Position numbers and translations under genes: made by a program. This document shows, piece after piece, positions 37,601 through 46,807 of a DNA stretch of 64,000 nt (positions are counted from its first letter, which is position 1; the number at the start of each line of letters is the position of its first letter). The notes below the pieces were generated by a model. It made no database searches and was not told the origin of the DNA. It was given only the letters and a program-made list of their open reading frames with translations. Origin of the DNA: Microbacterium sp. M28 (GTDB taxonomy: Bacteria > Actinomycetota > Actinomycetes > Actinomycetales > Microbacteriaceae). The stretch covers positions 1,426,001-1,490,000 of the forward strand of contig NZ_CP107546.1 of NCBI RefSeq assembly GCF_025836995.1, read 5' to 3'.

Positions 37601-39301
37601 TCAGGAGCCGTTCGTGAGGGCGAGGAGGCGCTCCTTGACCTGGCGGCGCAGGACTTTTCCGATCAGCGACTTGGGCAGCTCGTCGACCACGAAGACCCGG
37701 CGCGGGACCTTGTACGGGGTCAGGATGCCGCGGGCGAACTCGCGGATCGCCTCGACGTCGACGTCGTCCGCGTCATCCACCACGATGGCGGCCACGACCT
37801 CCTCGCCGGAGTGATCGCTGGGAAGCCCGACGACCGCGGCATCCGACACCAGCGGATGCTGCCGCAGCGCGTTCTCGACCTCGGTCGGGGCGACGTTGAA
37901 CCCGCCGGTGATGATGAGCTCCTTGATGCGGTCGACGATGCGGACGAAGCCGGCCTCGTCGATCGTGACGATGTCGCCCGTGCGGTACCAGCCGTCCACG
38001 AACACCTCTTCGGTGGCCTCCGGCTTGCCGTAGTAACCGGAGAACACCTGCGGGCCGCGGACGACGAGCTCTCCCGCCGACCCCGGTTCGACGTCCTTCG
38101 TCGGCTCATCGGGGTCCACCACGCGGCATTCCGTGCCGGGCAGCGGCAGTCCGACCGTCCCGGGAACGCGGTGGTCGGCCACCGGGTTCGCCATGAGCAC
38201 CGGCGAGCACTCGCTCAGACCATAGCCCTCGACGAGGTAGCCGCCGGTGGCCTTCTCGAAGGGGACGACGAGTTCATGCGGCAGCGCCATCGCACCCGAG
38301 ATCGCGACCTCGATGCCCTCCAGCGACACGCCCTTCGCCTTCGCGGCGCTGAGCAGACGGTCCGCGATCGGCGGCACGAGCGGCAGGAACGTCGCCGGGT
38401 GCTTCTTCACGACATCCAGCACGAGGTCGGGATCGAACTTCGGGAACAGCACGAGGCGCGCGCCCATCGACATCGCGAACGTGAGGCACAGCGTGAGACC
38501 GTACGCGTGGAACATCGGCAGCACGGCGTACACGACGCACCCGTTGCCGCGCTGGATCGACGGCACCCAGGCCTGCGACTGCGCGGCGTTGGCGAGCAGA
38601 TTGCGATGCGTGAGCGCAGCGCCCTTCGGAGTGCCGGTGGTGCCCGACGTGTACTGGATGATCGCCAGGTCATCGGTCTGCGGCTTCGGATGCGAGACGG
38701 GCAGTGGGTCAGCGCCTACGACCCGCTCCCACACGACGGTGCCGCGCACCTTCTCGGTCAGCGCCGCGCGGGATTCGCGGGCCTTGGCGATCGGCAGCTT
38801 CAGGGCGAGCTGCGTGAGCCGCGGCATCCCCTTCGTGACGTCGACCGAGATGAGGGTCGACACGGCGAGGTCGGCGGGGAACTCCTGGACCGTTCCGACG
38901 ACCTTGTTCCAGACGATGGCGTGCTTCGCACCGTGGTCCTCGAACTGCTTGCGCAGCTCGCGCGGCGTGTAGAGCGGGTTGTGCTCGACGACGACGGCAC
39001 CGAGGCGCAGGACGGCGTAGAAGGCGACGATGTGCTGCGGACAGTTCGGCAGCACGATGGCGACCGGATCCCCGGCCTTCACTCCGAGATCCCGCAGTCC
39101 GGCAGCAGCGCGATCGATCGCCTGCTGGAGCTCGGCGTATGTGGTCTCCCGCCCGAAGAACTGCAGCGCGGGAGCGTCGGGGTAGTCGCGTGCCGAGGCC
39201 GCGACGATGTCGATGAGGGAGCCCTGCACCGGTGCGAGGTCTTCGGGGACGCCGGCGGCATAGCTGGCGACCCAGGGACGAGGAGGATCGAACGTCGTCA
39301 T
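37601..39301 (-). CDS. Long-chain fatty-acid-CoA ligase
   Basis: A 566-residue ANL-superfamily enzyme that activates fatty acids to acyl-CoA by way of an acyl-adenylate. The AMP-binding P-loop IIQYTSGTTGTPKGAALTHRN, the motif YGLSECSPVL and the hinge region GWYRTGDIVTIDE are all seen, with the C-terminal catalytic Lys near SLIGKVLRRQ. The ATG at 39301 gives the natural start (MTTFDPPRPW); an open extension reaches into gatC. It is seven bases from a TAGGCT -10 box on the minus strand and divergent from gatC. Confidence 0.94.
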   Translation of the reverse strand: MTTFDPPRPWVASYAAGVPEDLAPVQGSLIDIVAASARDYPDAPALQFFGRETTYAELQQAIDRAAAGLRDLGVKAGDPVAIVLPNCPQHIVAFYAVLRLGAVVVEHNPLYTPRELRKQFEDHGAKHAIVWNKVVGTVQEFPADLAVSTLISVDVTKGMPRLTQLALKLPIAKARESRAALTEKVRGTVVWERVVGADPLPVSHPKPQTDDLAIIQYTSGTTGTPKGAALTHRNLLANAAQSQAWVPSIQRGNGCVVYAVLPMFHAYGLTLCLTFAMSMGARLVLFPKFDPDLVLDVVKKHPATFLPLVPPIADRLLSAAKAKGVSLEGIEVAISGAMALPHELVVPFEKATGGYLVEGYGLSECSPVLMANPVADHRVPGTVGLPLPGTECRVVDPDEPTKDVEPGSAGELVVRGPQVFSGYYGKPEATEEVFVDGWYRTGDIVTIDEAGFVRIVDRIKELIITGGFNVAPTEVENALRQHPLVSDAAVVGLPSDHSGEEVVAAIVVDDADDVDVEAIREFARGILTPYKVPRRVFVVDELPKSLIGKVLRRQVKERLLALTNGS

Positions 39302-39308
39302 GCGCACC

Positions 39309-39314
39309 AGCCTA
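39309..39314 (-). promoter_or_regulatory. -10 box for the acyl-CoA ligase gene
   Basis: TAGGCT on the minus strand, 7 bases before the ATG at 39301, giving an almost leaderless transcript. Confidence 0.4.
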
Positions 39315-39355
39315 TTGCCGCGCCGGAGCGTCGCAGGGGATCCGCCGCCGCGAAC

Positions 39356-39361
39356 TAGACT
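39356..39361 (+). promoter_or_regulatory. -10 box for the leaderless gatC-gatA-gatB operon
   Basis: TAGACT followed by 6 bases and the GTG start of gatC. It is divergent from the acyl-CoA ligase promoter about 45 bases away. Confidence 0.45.
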
Positions 39362-39367
39362 GGTCGG

Positions 39368-39667
39368 GTGTCTGAAATCACCCCCGAACTCGTACGCCAT
39401 CTCGGCGTGCTCGCGCGCATCCAGCTGAACGACGACGAGGTGACGCGGCTCACGGGCCAGCTCGACGCCATCGTCGACAACATCGCGAAGGTCTCCGAGG
39501 TCGCCACCTCCGACGTCGTGGCGACGAGCCACCCGATTCCGCTCGCGAACGTCTTCCGCCCCGACGTGGTCGGACAGACGCTGACGCACGAGCAGGTGCT
39601 GCAGAACGCACCGGATGCCGCCGACGGACGCTTCCGCGTCACCGCGATCCTGGGAGAAGAGCAGTGA
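39368..39667 (+). CDS. gatC: Asp/Glu-tRNA amidotransferase subunit C
   Basis: A 99-residue GatC, the small subunit that stabilises GatA-GatB. The family pattern is clear: [24 protein letters not shown], then [15 protein letters not shown] and [21 protein letters not shown] start with no leader. The gene overlaps gatA by 4 bases (GTGA). The complex makes Gln-tRNA(Gln) and often Asn-tRNA(Asn) by transamidation. Confidence 0.96.
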   Translation: MSEITPELVRHLGVLARIQLNDDEVTRLTGQLDAIVDNIAKVSEVATSDVVATSHPIPLANVFRPDVVGQTLTHEQVLQNAPDAADGRFRVTAILGEEQ

Positions 39668-41181
39668 GCGACATCATCCGCTGGACCGCCGCGGAGCTCG
39701 CGGACAAGCTGACCTCCGGCGAGGTCTCCAGCCGCGAGGCCACTCAGGCGCACCTGGATCGCATCGCGGCCGTCGACGGCGACGTGCACGCCTTCCTGCA
39801 TGTGAACGACGGCGCTCTCGCCGCCGCTGATGCGATCGACGCAGCGCGTGCGGCGGGGGAGCGGTTGCACCCGCTCGCCGGCGTGCCTCTCGCGATCAAG
39901 GACGTGCTGGTCACGACCGATCAGCCCACGACGAGCGGCTCGAAGATCCTCGAGGGCTACCTGTCGCCCTACGACGCGACCGTCGTCGCCCGCTCGCGGG
40001 CCGCAGGCCTGGTTCCGCTGGGCAAGACCAACATGGACGAGTTCGCGATGGGCTCCTCCACCGAGCACTCGGCCTACGGCCCGACGCGCAACCCGTGGGA
40101 TCTCGACCGGATCCCCGGCGGCTCCGGCGGAGGCTCCGCGGCGGCCGTCGCCGCCTTCGAGGCTCCGCTCGCGCTCGGCTCGGACACCGGCGGTTCGATC
40201 CGTCAACCAGCGCACGTCACGGGAACGGTCGGCATCAAGCCCACGTACGGCGGCGTGAGCCGGTACGGCGCGATCGCGCTGGCCTCCAGCCTGGACCAGG
40301 TCGGCCCTGTCACCCGGACCGTTCTGGATGCCGGACTCCTGCACGACGTGATCGGCGGACACGACCCGAAGGACTCCACGTCGCTCACGGACGCCTGGCC
40401 GTCGTTCGCCGATGCCGCCAGAGAAGGTGCGCGCGGCGACGTGCTCAAGGGACTGAAGGTCGGCGTCATCAAGGAACTGCCCGATTCCGGCTTCCAGCCC
40501 GGCGTCGCCGCATCCTTCCGCGAGTCGCTCGCGCTGCTCGAGGCGAACGGCGCCGAGATCGTCGAGATCTCCACGCCGCACTTCGAGTACGGCGTCGCGG
40601 CGTACTACCTGATCCTCCCAGCGGAGGCATCCAGCAACCTGGCGAAGTTCGATTCGGTCCGCTTCGGATTGCGTGTCACCCCCGAAGGCGGCGCGACGGT
40701 CGAGGACGTCATGTCCGCGACGCGAGAGGCCGGGTTCGGCGATGAGGTGAAGCGCCGCATCATCCTCGGCACCTACGCGCTGTCGGCCGGCTACTACGAC
40801 GCCTACTACGGCAGTGCGCAGAAGGTCCGCACGCTCATCCAGCAGGACTTCGCGAACGCCTTCGCCGACGTCGACGTCATCGCGACGCCCTCGGCCCCGA
40901 CGACCGCGTTCAAGATCGGCGAGCGGATCGACGACCCGTTGCAGATGTACCTGAACGACGTCACCACGATCCCCGCGAACCTCGCCGGCGTGCCGGGCAT
41001 CTCGATCCCCTCCGGACTCGCGGCCGAGGACGGACTGCCCGTCGGCATCCAGTTCCTGGCGCCCGCGCATGAGGACGCTCGTCTGTACCGGGTGGGCGCC
41101 GCACTGGAGACGCTGCTCGTCGATTCGTGGGGTGCTCCGCTGCTGACCAGGGCCCCCGAGCTCGCTGGAGGGAACCGCTGA
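39664..41181 (+). CDS. gatA: Asp/Glu-tRNA amidotransferase subunit A
   Basis: A 505-residue amidase-signature enzyme that frees ammonia from glutamine. The catalytic Ser-cisSer-Lys triad is visible: Lys in [13 protein letters not shown], Ser residues in [13 protein letters not shown] and [13 protein letters not shown]. The C-terminal part has [24 protein letters not shown]. The GTG start overlaps the gatC stop. Its own stop overlaps the gatB ATG by one base. This tight coupling fits a stoichiometric complex. Confidence 0.97.
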   Translation: MSDIIRWTAAELADKLTSGEVSSREATQAHLDRIAAVDGDVHAFLHVNDGALAAADAIDAARAAGERLHPLAGVPLAIKDVLVTTDQPTTSGSKILEGYLSPYDATVVARSRAAGLVPLGKTNMDEFAMGSSTEHSAYGPTRNPWDLDRIPGGSGGGSAAAVAAFEAPLALGSDTGGSIRQPAHVTGTVGIKPTYGGVSRYGAIALASSLDQVGPVTRTVLDAGLLHDVIGGHDPKDSTSLTDAWPSFADAAREGARGDVLKGLKVGVIKELPDSGFQPGVAASFRESLALLEANGAEIVEISTPHFEYGVAAYYLILPAEASSNLAKFDSVRFGLRVTPEGGATVEDVMSATREAGFGDEVKRRIILGTYALSAGYYDAYYGSAQKVRTLIQQDFANAFADVDVIATPSAPTTAFKIGERIDDPLQMYLNDVTTIPANLAGVPGISIPSGLAAEDGLPVGIQFLAPAHEDARLYRVGAALETLLVDSWGAPLLTRAPELAGGNR

Positions 41182-42695
41182 TGGCCGCTGCCAAGCTGAT
41201 GGACTTCGACAAGGCGCTCGAGCTGTTCGAGCCCGTGCTCGGCTTCGAGGTGCACGTCGAGCTGAACACCGAGACCAAGATGTTCTCGGATGCCCCGAAC
41301 CCGGCGAACGAGAAGTACCACGCCGCCGAGCCGAACACCCTCATCGCACCTGTCGATCTCGGTCTGCCCGGCTCACTCCCGGTCGTGAACGCGACGGCGA
41401 TCCGGTCATCGATCAGTCTGGGGCTGGCGCTCGGCTGTTCGATCGCCGAGTCCAGCCGGTTCGCGCGGAAGAACTACTTCTACCCTGATCTCGGCAAGAA
41501 CTACCAGATCTCGCAGTACGACGAGCCGATCGCCTACGAGGGCTCGGTCGAGGTGGAACTCGAGGACGGCACGATCGTCACGGTTCCGATCGAGCGCGCG
41601 CACATGGAGGAGGATGCCGGAAAGCTCACGCACATGGGCGGAGCGACCGGGCGCATCCAGGGGGCGGAGTACTCGCTCGTCGACTACAACCGCGCCGGCG
41701 TTCCGCTCGTCGAGATCGTCACGAAGCCGATCTTCGGCGCCGAGCACCGTGCACCGGAGATCGCCAAGGCGTACGTCGCCGCCATCCGCGACATCGTGCG
41801 CGGCCTCGGCATCTCGGAGGCCCGCCTGGAGCGCGGCAACCTGCGCTGTGACGCCAACGTCTCCCTGCGCCCGCGGGGCCAGGAGAAGCTCGGCACGCGC
41901 ACCGAGACGAAGAACGTCAACTCGATGCGGTCGGTCGAGCGCGCCGTCCGGTACGAGATCCAGCGTCAGGCCGCGATCCTCGCCGACGGCGGGACGATCA
42001 CGCAGGAGACGCGCCACTGGCACGAGGACACCGGCACGACGTCCCCCGGGCGCCCGAAGTCGGATGCTGATGACTACCGCTACTTCCCGGAGCCGGACCT
42101 GCTTCCGGTGCAGCCGACCGCTGAGCTGATCGAGGAGCTGCGTGCGGCCCTGCCGGAGCAGCCCGTCGCGCGTCGCCGCCGGCTCATGACCGAGTGGGGC
42201 TTCACCGACCTGGAGTTCCAGGACGTGCACAACGGCGGACTGCTGGACGTCGTCGAAGCCACGATCGCGGCCGGCGCCGCACCGGCCGCCGCCCGCAAGT
42301 GGTGGACCGGGGAGATCTCGCGTCTCGCGAACGCGGCCGAGAAGGATGCGGTGGATCTGATCAGCCCCGACAACGTCGCCGCGCTGCAGAAGCTCGTCGA
42401 CGCCGGCACCCTCACCGACAAGCTCGCGCGTCAGGTGCTCGAGGGCGTCATCGCGGGGGAGGGCACGCCGCAGGAGGTCGTCGATTCACGCGGTCTCGCC
42501 GTCGTCTCGGATGACGGCGCGCTCATCGCGGCGATCGACGATGCGCTGGCCGCGCAGCCCGATGTCATGGCGAAGATCAAGGACGGCAAGGTCCAGGCCG
42601 CCGGTGCCATCATCGGCGCGGTCATGAAAGCGATGAAGGGCCAGGCGGATGCGGCGCGCGTGCGCGAGCTCATCCTGGAGCGCGCTGCGCAGTGA
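41181..42695 (+). CDS. gatB: Asp/Glu-tRNA amidotransferase subunit B
   Basis: A 504-residue GatB, the kinase/transamidase subunit. The cradle domain has [21 protein letters not shown] and the channel and metal motifs; [21 protein letters not shown] and [10 protein letters not shown] follow. The C-terminal YqeY-like tail ([29 protein letters not shown]) binds tRNA. ATG 41181 overlaps the gatA stop (TGATG). The longer open frame upstream lies in gatA and is not used. An inverted repeat follows before dinB. Confidence 0.97.
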   Translation: MAAAKLMDFDKALELFEPVLGFEVHVELNTETKMFSDAPNPANEKYHAAEPNTLIAPVDLGLPGSLPVVNATAIRSSISLGLALGCSIAESSRFARKNYFYPDLGKNYQISQYDEPIAYEGSVEVELEDGTIVTVPIERAHMEEDAGKLTHMGGATGRIQGAEYSLVDYNRAGVPLVEIVTKPIFGAEHRAPEIAKAYVAAIRDIVRGLGISEARLERGNLRCDANVSLRPRGQEKLGTRTETKNVNSMRSVERAVRYEIQRQAAILADGGTITQETRHWHEDTGTTSPGRPKSDADDYRYFPEPDLLPVQPTAELIEELRAALPEQPVARRRRLMTEWGFTDLEFQDVHNGGLLDVVEATIAAGAAPAAARKWWTGEISRLANAAEKDAVDLISPDNVAALQKLVDAGTLTDKLARQVLEGVIAGEGTPQEVVDSRGLAVVSDDGALIAAIDDALAAQPDVMAKIKDGKVQAAGAIIGAVMKAMKGQADAARVRELILERAAQ

Positions 42696-42710
42696 CGCCC
42701 GCTCGATGAC

Positions 42711-42737
42711 GACCACCGGCACGCGATGTCGGTGGTC
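42711..42737 (+). terminator. Hairpin between gatB and dinB
   Basis: GACCACCG and CGGTGGTC form an 8-base-pair stem with an 11-base loop. It has no T-run; it could end gatCAB transcription or be an operator near the dinB -10 box six bases downstream. Confidence 0.35.
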
Positions 42738-42742
42738 TCGAC

Positions 42743-42748
42743 GACAAT
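42743..42748 (+). promoter_or_regulatory. Candidate -10 box for leaderless dinB
   Basis: GACAAT followed by 6 bases and the ATG of dinB. I see no actinobacterial SOS box (CGAAC-N4-GTTCG) in the intergenic region. Confidence 0.35.
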
Positions 42749-42754
42749 GGATCC

Positions 42755-44011
42755 ATGGGGCGCGGTGATGGTTCGGGCCGCATCGTCTCACCCGAGGGTG
42801 CGGACGATGCGGGCACGCGCATCCTGCATGTCGACATGGACGCGTTCTACGCGGCCGTCGCCGTGCTCGATGACCCGTCGTTGCGCGGTCTGCCGCTGAT
42901 CATCGGCGCACCCGATGGTCGCTCCGTGGTCTCGAGCGCTTCGTACGAGGCGCGCAGATACGGCGTTCGCGCGGCCATGCCGGTGTCCCAGGCGCTGCGT
43001 CTATGCCCCGCTGCGCGGATCGTGCTCCCCGACTTCGCCCGCTACCAGGAGATCTCGCGCCAGGTGATGGCGATCTTCGAGTCGTTCACGCCCCTGGTCG
43101 AGCCTTTGTCGGTCGACGAGGCCTTCCTGGACGTGCGGGGCGTGCGGCGCCTCTGGGGGAGCCCCGGTCGCATCGCGCAGCTCGTTCGGGAGCGCGTGCT
43201 CGCCGAGGTCGGCATCACCTGCAGCGTCGGCGTGGCGGCGACAAAGCACGTGGCGAAGATGGCATCGACGTTGTGCAAGCCGGACGGCATGCTGGTCGTC
43301 GCGGCCGCGGACACCCTCGATTTCCTCGCCCCGCGCCCGGTCCGCGCGATGTGGGGGGTCGGCCCGAAGGCGGCGGAAGCACTCGAAGCCCGCGGCATCC
43401 GGACGATCCGCGACATCCGCGAGTCCTCCCAGAAAGCCTTGGACAGGGCTGTGGGGCCCGCACTCGGGCAGCGCCTGTCCGAGCTGGCGCGTGGGCAGGA
43501 TCCCCGAGAGGTCGAGACCGCTCGGGTCGAGAAGAGCGTGGGGCACGAGGAGACGTTCGACGTCGACGTCACCGACCGCGACGTGCTGCGATCCGAACTG
43601 CTGCGCCTCTCGGACCGCGTCGCCGCACGGCTGCGGCGGGCCGAATGGGAGACCCGTACGGTGGCGATCAAGATCCGCTTCGACGACTTCACCACGCTCA
43701 GCCGCTCGCAGACACTGCCTGAGCCGACCGCGGTGGGGCAGCGCATCGGAACCGCCGCTCAGGAACTGTTCGAGCAGATCGACCGTCGCAGCCCCGTGCG
43801 GTTGGTCGGGGTGCGTGCGGAGAAGCTCCAGCCGGCCGGCGGAGGAGCGTTCGCGCTGTGGGACGACGACGAGGACTGGCGGCGCGTGGAGGGGGCCCTC
43901 GACAGCGCCCGTGCGCGATTCGGCAACGGAACGATCACCCGCGCGCGGCATCTGGGCCGAGGCGACGGGCGCGGGGCGCCCCGGCACCCGAAGGCGCACG
44001 GCGCGGATTGA
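42755..44011 (+). CDS. dinB: DNA polymerase IV (DinB, Y family)
   Basis: A 418-residue translesion polymerase. Palm motifs HVDMDAFYAAVAVLD and PLSVDEAFLDVRG carry the catalytic Asp and Glu residues. SYEARRYGVRAAMP and the thumb HhH region (MWGVGPKAAEAL) follow, then the little-finger domain. The C-terminal stretch is Arg/Gly/His-rich and shows no clear QLxLF-type beta-clamp motif. ATG start with no leader. No SOS box was seen, so damage induction is uncertain. Confidence 0.95.
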   Translation: MGRGDGSGRIVSPEGADDAGTRILHVDMDAFYAAVAVLDDPSLRGLPLIIGAPDGRSVVSSASYEARRYGVRAAMPVSQALRLCPAARIVLPDFARYQEISRQVMAIFESFTPLVEPLSVDEAFLDVRGVRRLWGSPGRIAQLVRERVLAEVGITCSVGVAATKHVAKMASTLCKPDGMLVVAAADTLDFLAPRPVRAMWGVGPKAAEALEARGIRTIRDIRESSQKALDRAVGPALGQRLSELARGQDPREVETARVEKSVGHEETFDVDVTDRDVLRSELLRLSDRVAARLRRAEWETRTVAIKIRFDDFTTLSRSQTLPEPTAVGQRIGTAAQELFEQIDRRSPVRLVGVRAEKLQPAGGGAFALWDDDEDWRRVEGALDSARARFGNGTITRARHLGRGDGRGAPRHPKAHGAD

Positions 44012-44036
44012 CGACGCGGCCCGTACCGGAGTGGGC

Positions 44037-44042
44037 TAGCGT
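44037..44042 (+). promoter_or_regulatory. -10 box for the leaderless small-protein gene
   Basis: TAGCGT followed by 6 bases and the ATG at 44049. Confidence 0.4.
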
Positions 44043-44048
44043 GGACGC

Positions 44049-44366
44049 ATGCCGAACATCGCAGTGGAACTTGGGAAGCAGGCAGCCGACTTCGGCGTGA
44101 AGAGCGCGTACGGCGAGCCGCAGGATGTCGACGGCGCGAGCCTCACGCCCGTCGCCCTGACCGTGACGACCTTCGGAGCCGGCACGGCGGAGGCGGGCGA
44201 AGGCGGCGGTGGATGCGGCGTGGCGATCCCGCTCGGCGTCTACGTGCGCCGGGAGGAGGGCCTGCGGTTCGAGCCGAACCTCATCCCGCTGATCGTCGTC
44301 GCGATCCCCTTCGTCTGGGTCGCGGGACGTGCGCTCGCGCGTGTCATCCGTGCACTCAAGAAGTAA
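44049..44366 (+). CDS. GerW/YtfJ-like small protein with C-terminal membrane helix
   Basis: A 105-residue protein. The middle part (SLTPVALTVTTFGAGTAEAGEGGGGCG, then AIPLGVYVRREEGLRFEP) resembles the Gly-rich GerW (YtfJ) family of spore-forming bacteria, though the match is by eye and partial. The C-terminus has one hydrophobic segment (LIPLIVVAIPFVWVAGRAL) and a basic end. Function unknown; GerW-like proteins also occur in non-sporulating actinobacteria. It is followed by a kinase-like gene that overlaps its end by 17 bases. Confidence 0.72.
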   Translation: MPNIAVELGKQAADFGVKSAYGEPQDVDGASLTPVALTVTTFGAGTAEAGEGGGGCGVAIPLGVYVRREEGLRFEPNLIPLIVVAIPFVWVAGRALARVIRALKK

Positions 44367-44934
44367 CCAGGATCCGGTCGCTGCAGCTCTCGACATCGCC
44401 GCTTCACGGGTCGTCGACGCGATCGCCGGTGTGTCCGCCGCGAACCCGGTGGTGCTGATCGACGGTCGCAGCGGCGCAGGCAAGACGACGCTGGCACGGC
44501 TCTTGGCCGAACGATGGCCGCTGGCAGGACGCCCGCAGTCGATCGCGATGGATTCTCTCTACCCGGGCTGGGACGGTCTGGATGCCGGCATCGAGCGCGC
44601 CCTCGACGGCATCCTGCGCCCCCATGGGCGGGGCCGCATCGGAATCTGGCACCGATGGGATTGGGCACAGGGCGCGGATGCCGAGAGCCATGCCGTGGAT
44701 CCAGCGCTCGGCGTGATCCTCGAGGGGTGCGGCGCGATCACGCCGCAGACGGCGCCGATCGCGGATGTACTGGTCTGGGTCGAGTCTCCGGATGCCGCGC
44801 GCAAGAGCCGGGCGCTTCAGCGCGATGGCGATGCGTTCCGGCCGCACTGGGATCGGTGGGCCGCTCAGGAACAGCGCCATCTGGACCGCGATGATCCGCG
44901 CGGGCTCGCGACGGTGCGGGTGCGGATCCCGTGA
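44350..44934 (+). CDS. P-loop NTPase, uridine-kinase-like
   Basis: A protein of about 194 residues with a Walker A motif LIDGRSGAGKTTLARLLAERW and a PQSIAMDSLYPGWDGLDAGI segment that resembles the uridine kinase/phosphoribulokinase type. WHRWDWAQG and VLVWVESPDAARKSRALQRDG follow, then a C-terminal WDRWAAQEQRH. The substrate is unknown. The start is uncertain: GTG codons at 44329, 44341 and 44350 are in frame, all overlapping the previous gene; the last gives the shortest overlap. Convergent with the DUF2017 gene. Confidence 0.78.
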   Translation: MHSRSNQDPVAAALDIAASRVVDAIAGVSAANPVVLIDGRSGAGKTTLARLLAERWPLAGRPQSIAMDSLYPGWDGLDAGIERALDGILRPHGRGRIGIWHRWDWAQGADAESHAVDPALGVILEGCGAITPQTAPIADVLVWVESPDAARKSRALQRDGDAFRPHWDRWAAQEQRHLDRDDPRGLATVRVRIP

Positions 44935-44950
44935 CCGCGGTCCGCGCCGG

Positions 44951-45448
44951 TCAGCCGAGTTCGTCGGCGGACTGGATCAGGCCTTCGAGCCGATAACCCA
45001 GCCAGTCGTACACGCCGCGCCGTGGATCGTCCTCGTCCAGGTCGTCCTCGACCGAGATGCCCAGGCGTGAGGCGAGGACGAGGCGCAGTGCGGTGAGCGT
45101 GCGCAGCCACGCGTCGACCTCGGCATCCGGAATCCGGATCTCGAGCCCGGTGAGCGCCTGCTGCTCGTCGAGCACGTCCTGGTCCGCGTCGAAGCCCGTC
45201 AGCGCGGCGCGCACGACGGCGGCCTCTGCGAGTCGGCGATCGAGCAGATCGTCATGCGTCGCGTCCGCGAAGGCGCGTGAGGCTTCGGTGTCTTCGGGAT
45301 AGGCGTCGGGGGCGAGCCGTGCGATCGCCGGATCCCCGGCGTTCTCGGCAGCATCCGCGCTCAGCATCTCCTGGAACTCGTCCAGAAGATGGGCGAGATG
45401 GACTCCCTCGATCGTCGCGAGTTCGAGTCGGACGGCGGGCGATGTCAT
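44951..45448 (-). CDS. DUF2017 family protein
   Basis: A 165-residue acidic, helical protein of the DUF2017 family, found next to clpS in actinobacteria. Visible are LATIEGVHLAHLLDEFQEML and SRAFADATHDDLLDRR. No catalytic motif is seen. Role unknown, but its constant proximity to clpS suggests a link to Clp-mediated protein turnover. The ATG at 45448 overlaps the clpS stop by 4 bases. Confidence 0.86.
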   Translation of the reverse strand: MTSPAVRLELATIEGVHLAHLLDEFQEMLSADAAENAGDPAIARLAPDAYPEDTEASRAFADATHDDLLDRRLAEAAVVRAALTGFDADQDVLDEQQALTGLEIRIPDAEVDAWLRTLTALRLVLASRLGISVEDDLDEDDPRRGVYDWLGYRLEGLIQSADELG

Positions 45449-45741
45449 TGCGGGGCCTTCCGGACGGTGGCCCACAGGCCGTAATCGTGCATGGCCTGAG
45501 CGTGCACCTCCATGGTCTCCCGCGGACCGGTGGCGACGATCGCGTGACCTTCGTGGTGCACGGCGAGCATCAGCTGCGTGGCGCGGTCGAGGGAATAGCC
45601 GAAGTACGTCCGGAAGACGCGCACGACATAGCTCATCAGGTTCACCGGATCATTCCACACCACGACCTGCCAAGGTTCCAGCGGCGCGGCGGACAGACCC
45701 AGGCGCTCGTCGACGGAGGGGGTGGAGATCGGGCTGCTCAT
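45445..45741 (-). CDS. clpS: ATP-dependent Clp protease adaptor ClpS
   Basis: A 98-residue ClpS, which delivers N-degron substrates to the Clp unfoldase. The core VVVWNDPVNLMSYVVRVFRTYFG includes the Asn-Asp-Pro of the N-degron pocket, and HHEGHAIVATGPRETMEVHAQAMHDYGL follows. ATG 45741 is chosen; a GTG at 45747 would add two residues. It overlaps the zincin gene upstream and DUF2017 downstream by 4 bases each, making a tightly coupled three-gene unit. Confidence 0.95.
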   Translation of the reverse strand: MSSPISTPSVDERLGLSAAPLEPWQVVVWNDPVNLMSYVVRVFRTYFGYSLDRATQLMLAVHHEGHAIVATGPRETMEVHAQAMHDYGLWATVRKAPQ

Positions 45742-46085
45742 GCCCACCCCAGTTCGTGCAGCTGGACGTCGTCGATGCCGTAGAAATGCGCGATCTCGTG
45801 GACCAGTGTCGTGTGGATCTCGTCGCGCAGTTCATCCTCGGTGTCGCACTGTTCCAGGTGCGGCTCGCGGTAAACGATGATGCGGTCGGGCAGTTCGCCG
45901 AGTCCGTACTGGCCCCGCTCGGTCAGGGCGAGCCCGTCGTAGAGGCCGAGGAGATCGAGGCTGCCGTCCTCAGGACGGTCCTCCACGACGAAGACGACGT
46001 TGTCGAGCCCGTCGACCATGTCGTCGGGCAGCAAGTCCAGCTCGTCGACGACGAGCTGTTCGAAGGCCGCGGCATCCATTTCCAT
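45738..46085 (-). CDS. Small zincin-type metallopeptidase family protein
   Basis: A 115-residue acidic protein with a classic zinc-peptidase motif: TTLVHEIAHFYGIDD (HExxH plus a downstream Asp). The N-terminal half includes FVVEDRPEDG and GLYDGLALTERGQYG. The family is widely conserved in actinobacteria and labelled metallopeptidase; the substrate is unknown. The ATG at 46085 is 8 bases from a TAGGCT box. Its stop overlaps the start of clpS, so it heads the clpS operon. Confidence 0.88.
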   Translation of the reverse strand: MEMDAAAFEQLVVDELDLLPDDMVDGLDNVVFVVEDRPEDGSLDLLGLYDGLALTERGQYGLGELPDRIIVYREPHLEQCDTEDELRDEIHTTLVHEIAHFYGIDDVQLHELGWA

Positions 46086-46093
46086 CGCTTTCC

Positions 46094-46099
46094 AGCCTA
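46094..46099 (-). promoter_or_regulatory. Candidate -10 box for the metallopeptidase-clpS-DUF2017 operon
   Basis: TAGGCT on the minus strand, 8 bases before the ATG at 46085; nearly leaderless. Confidence 0.4.
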
Positions 46100-46126
46100 G
46101 GGCGCAGACGGTCGTACCGGACGCAG

Positions 46127-46750
46127 TCAGTGCACGAACAGGAGCAGCGCGGCGACCGCGAGGAAGAGGGCGCCGAAGACGACGTTGAGCGTGCGCTGGC
46201 CGCGCGGCGTCCTGGTGAGCCGGCGGAACGGCTTCGCGGCGGCTGCGAAGAAGAACCACATCACGGCGACGTCGACGATCACGACGGTGGTGATCAGGAT
46301 GAGGTACTGGGGGAGCGCGGGCTGGTCGAGTCGGATGAACTGGGGGATGAACGCAAGGAAGAACACGATCGCCTTCGGATTCAGCAGGTTCACCCAGAAT
46401 CCTCGGCGCACCATGGACAGTCGGCTCTCCGGCAGGCGCAGGGTCTCGATGTCGTCTTCGGCGGCGGGCTTGGCCAGCATCATCCGGATGCCGAGGAAGA
46501 CCAGATACGCGGCACCGGCATAGCGGACGACGTCGAACAGAAGCGGGGAGCGAGCGACGAGCAGACCGACACCGGCAGCGACGATCACGACGTGCACGAT
46601 CAGTGCGAGCTGCTGACCGATCACGCCCCAGACAGCCCGTCGCCAGCCCTCGTTCAGGGCATTGGACATCGTGTTGATGGCGCCCGCGCCCGGCGTGAAG
46701 CTGATGACCACCGACGCTGCGAGCAGAGAGAGCCAGACGGTCAGTGACAC
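46127..46750 (-). CDS. LysE family translocator
   Basis: A 207-residue membrane protein with five or six helices. The N-terminal LSLLAASVVISFTPGAGAINTMSNAL has the conserved Pro-Gly-Pro-like start of LysE/RhtB amino-acid exporters, and AAYLVFLGIRMMLAKP and GFWVNLLNPKAIVFFLAFIPQF are family blocks. The substrate is probably an amino acid or a homoserine-lactone-type compound, not shown by sequence. The GTG start lies six bases from a TAGAAT box, giving a leaderless transcript. Confidence 0.92.
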   Translation of the reverse strand: MSLTVWLSLLAASVVISFTPGAGAINTMSNALNEGWRRAVWGVIGQQLALIVHVVIVAAGVGLLVARSPLLFDVVRYAGAAYLVFLGIRMMLAKPAAEDDIETLRLPESRLSMVRRGFWVNLLNPKAIVFFLAFIPQFIRLDQPALPQYLILITTVVIVDVAVMWFFFAAAAKPFRRLTRTPRGQRTLNVVFGALFLAVAALLLFVH

Positions 46751-46756
46751 CAGGTG

Positions 46757-46762
46757 ATTCTA
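46757..46762 (-). promoter_or_regulatory. -10 box for the leaderless LysE gene
   Basis: TAGAAT on the minus strand followed by 6 bases and the GTG at 46750. Confidence 0.5.
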
Positions 46763-46807
46763 CGGTGAGCGCCCGGATGCGAACGAACCGGGGCGCTCAC
46801 CGCGCGC

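Noticed and set aside
42711..42748. SOS box for dinB
   Set aside because: The inverted repeat GACCACCG/CGGTGGTC does not match the actinobacterial LexA site and its loop is too long.
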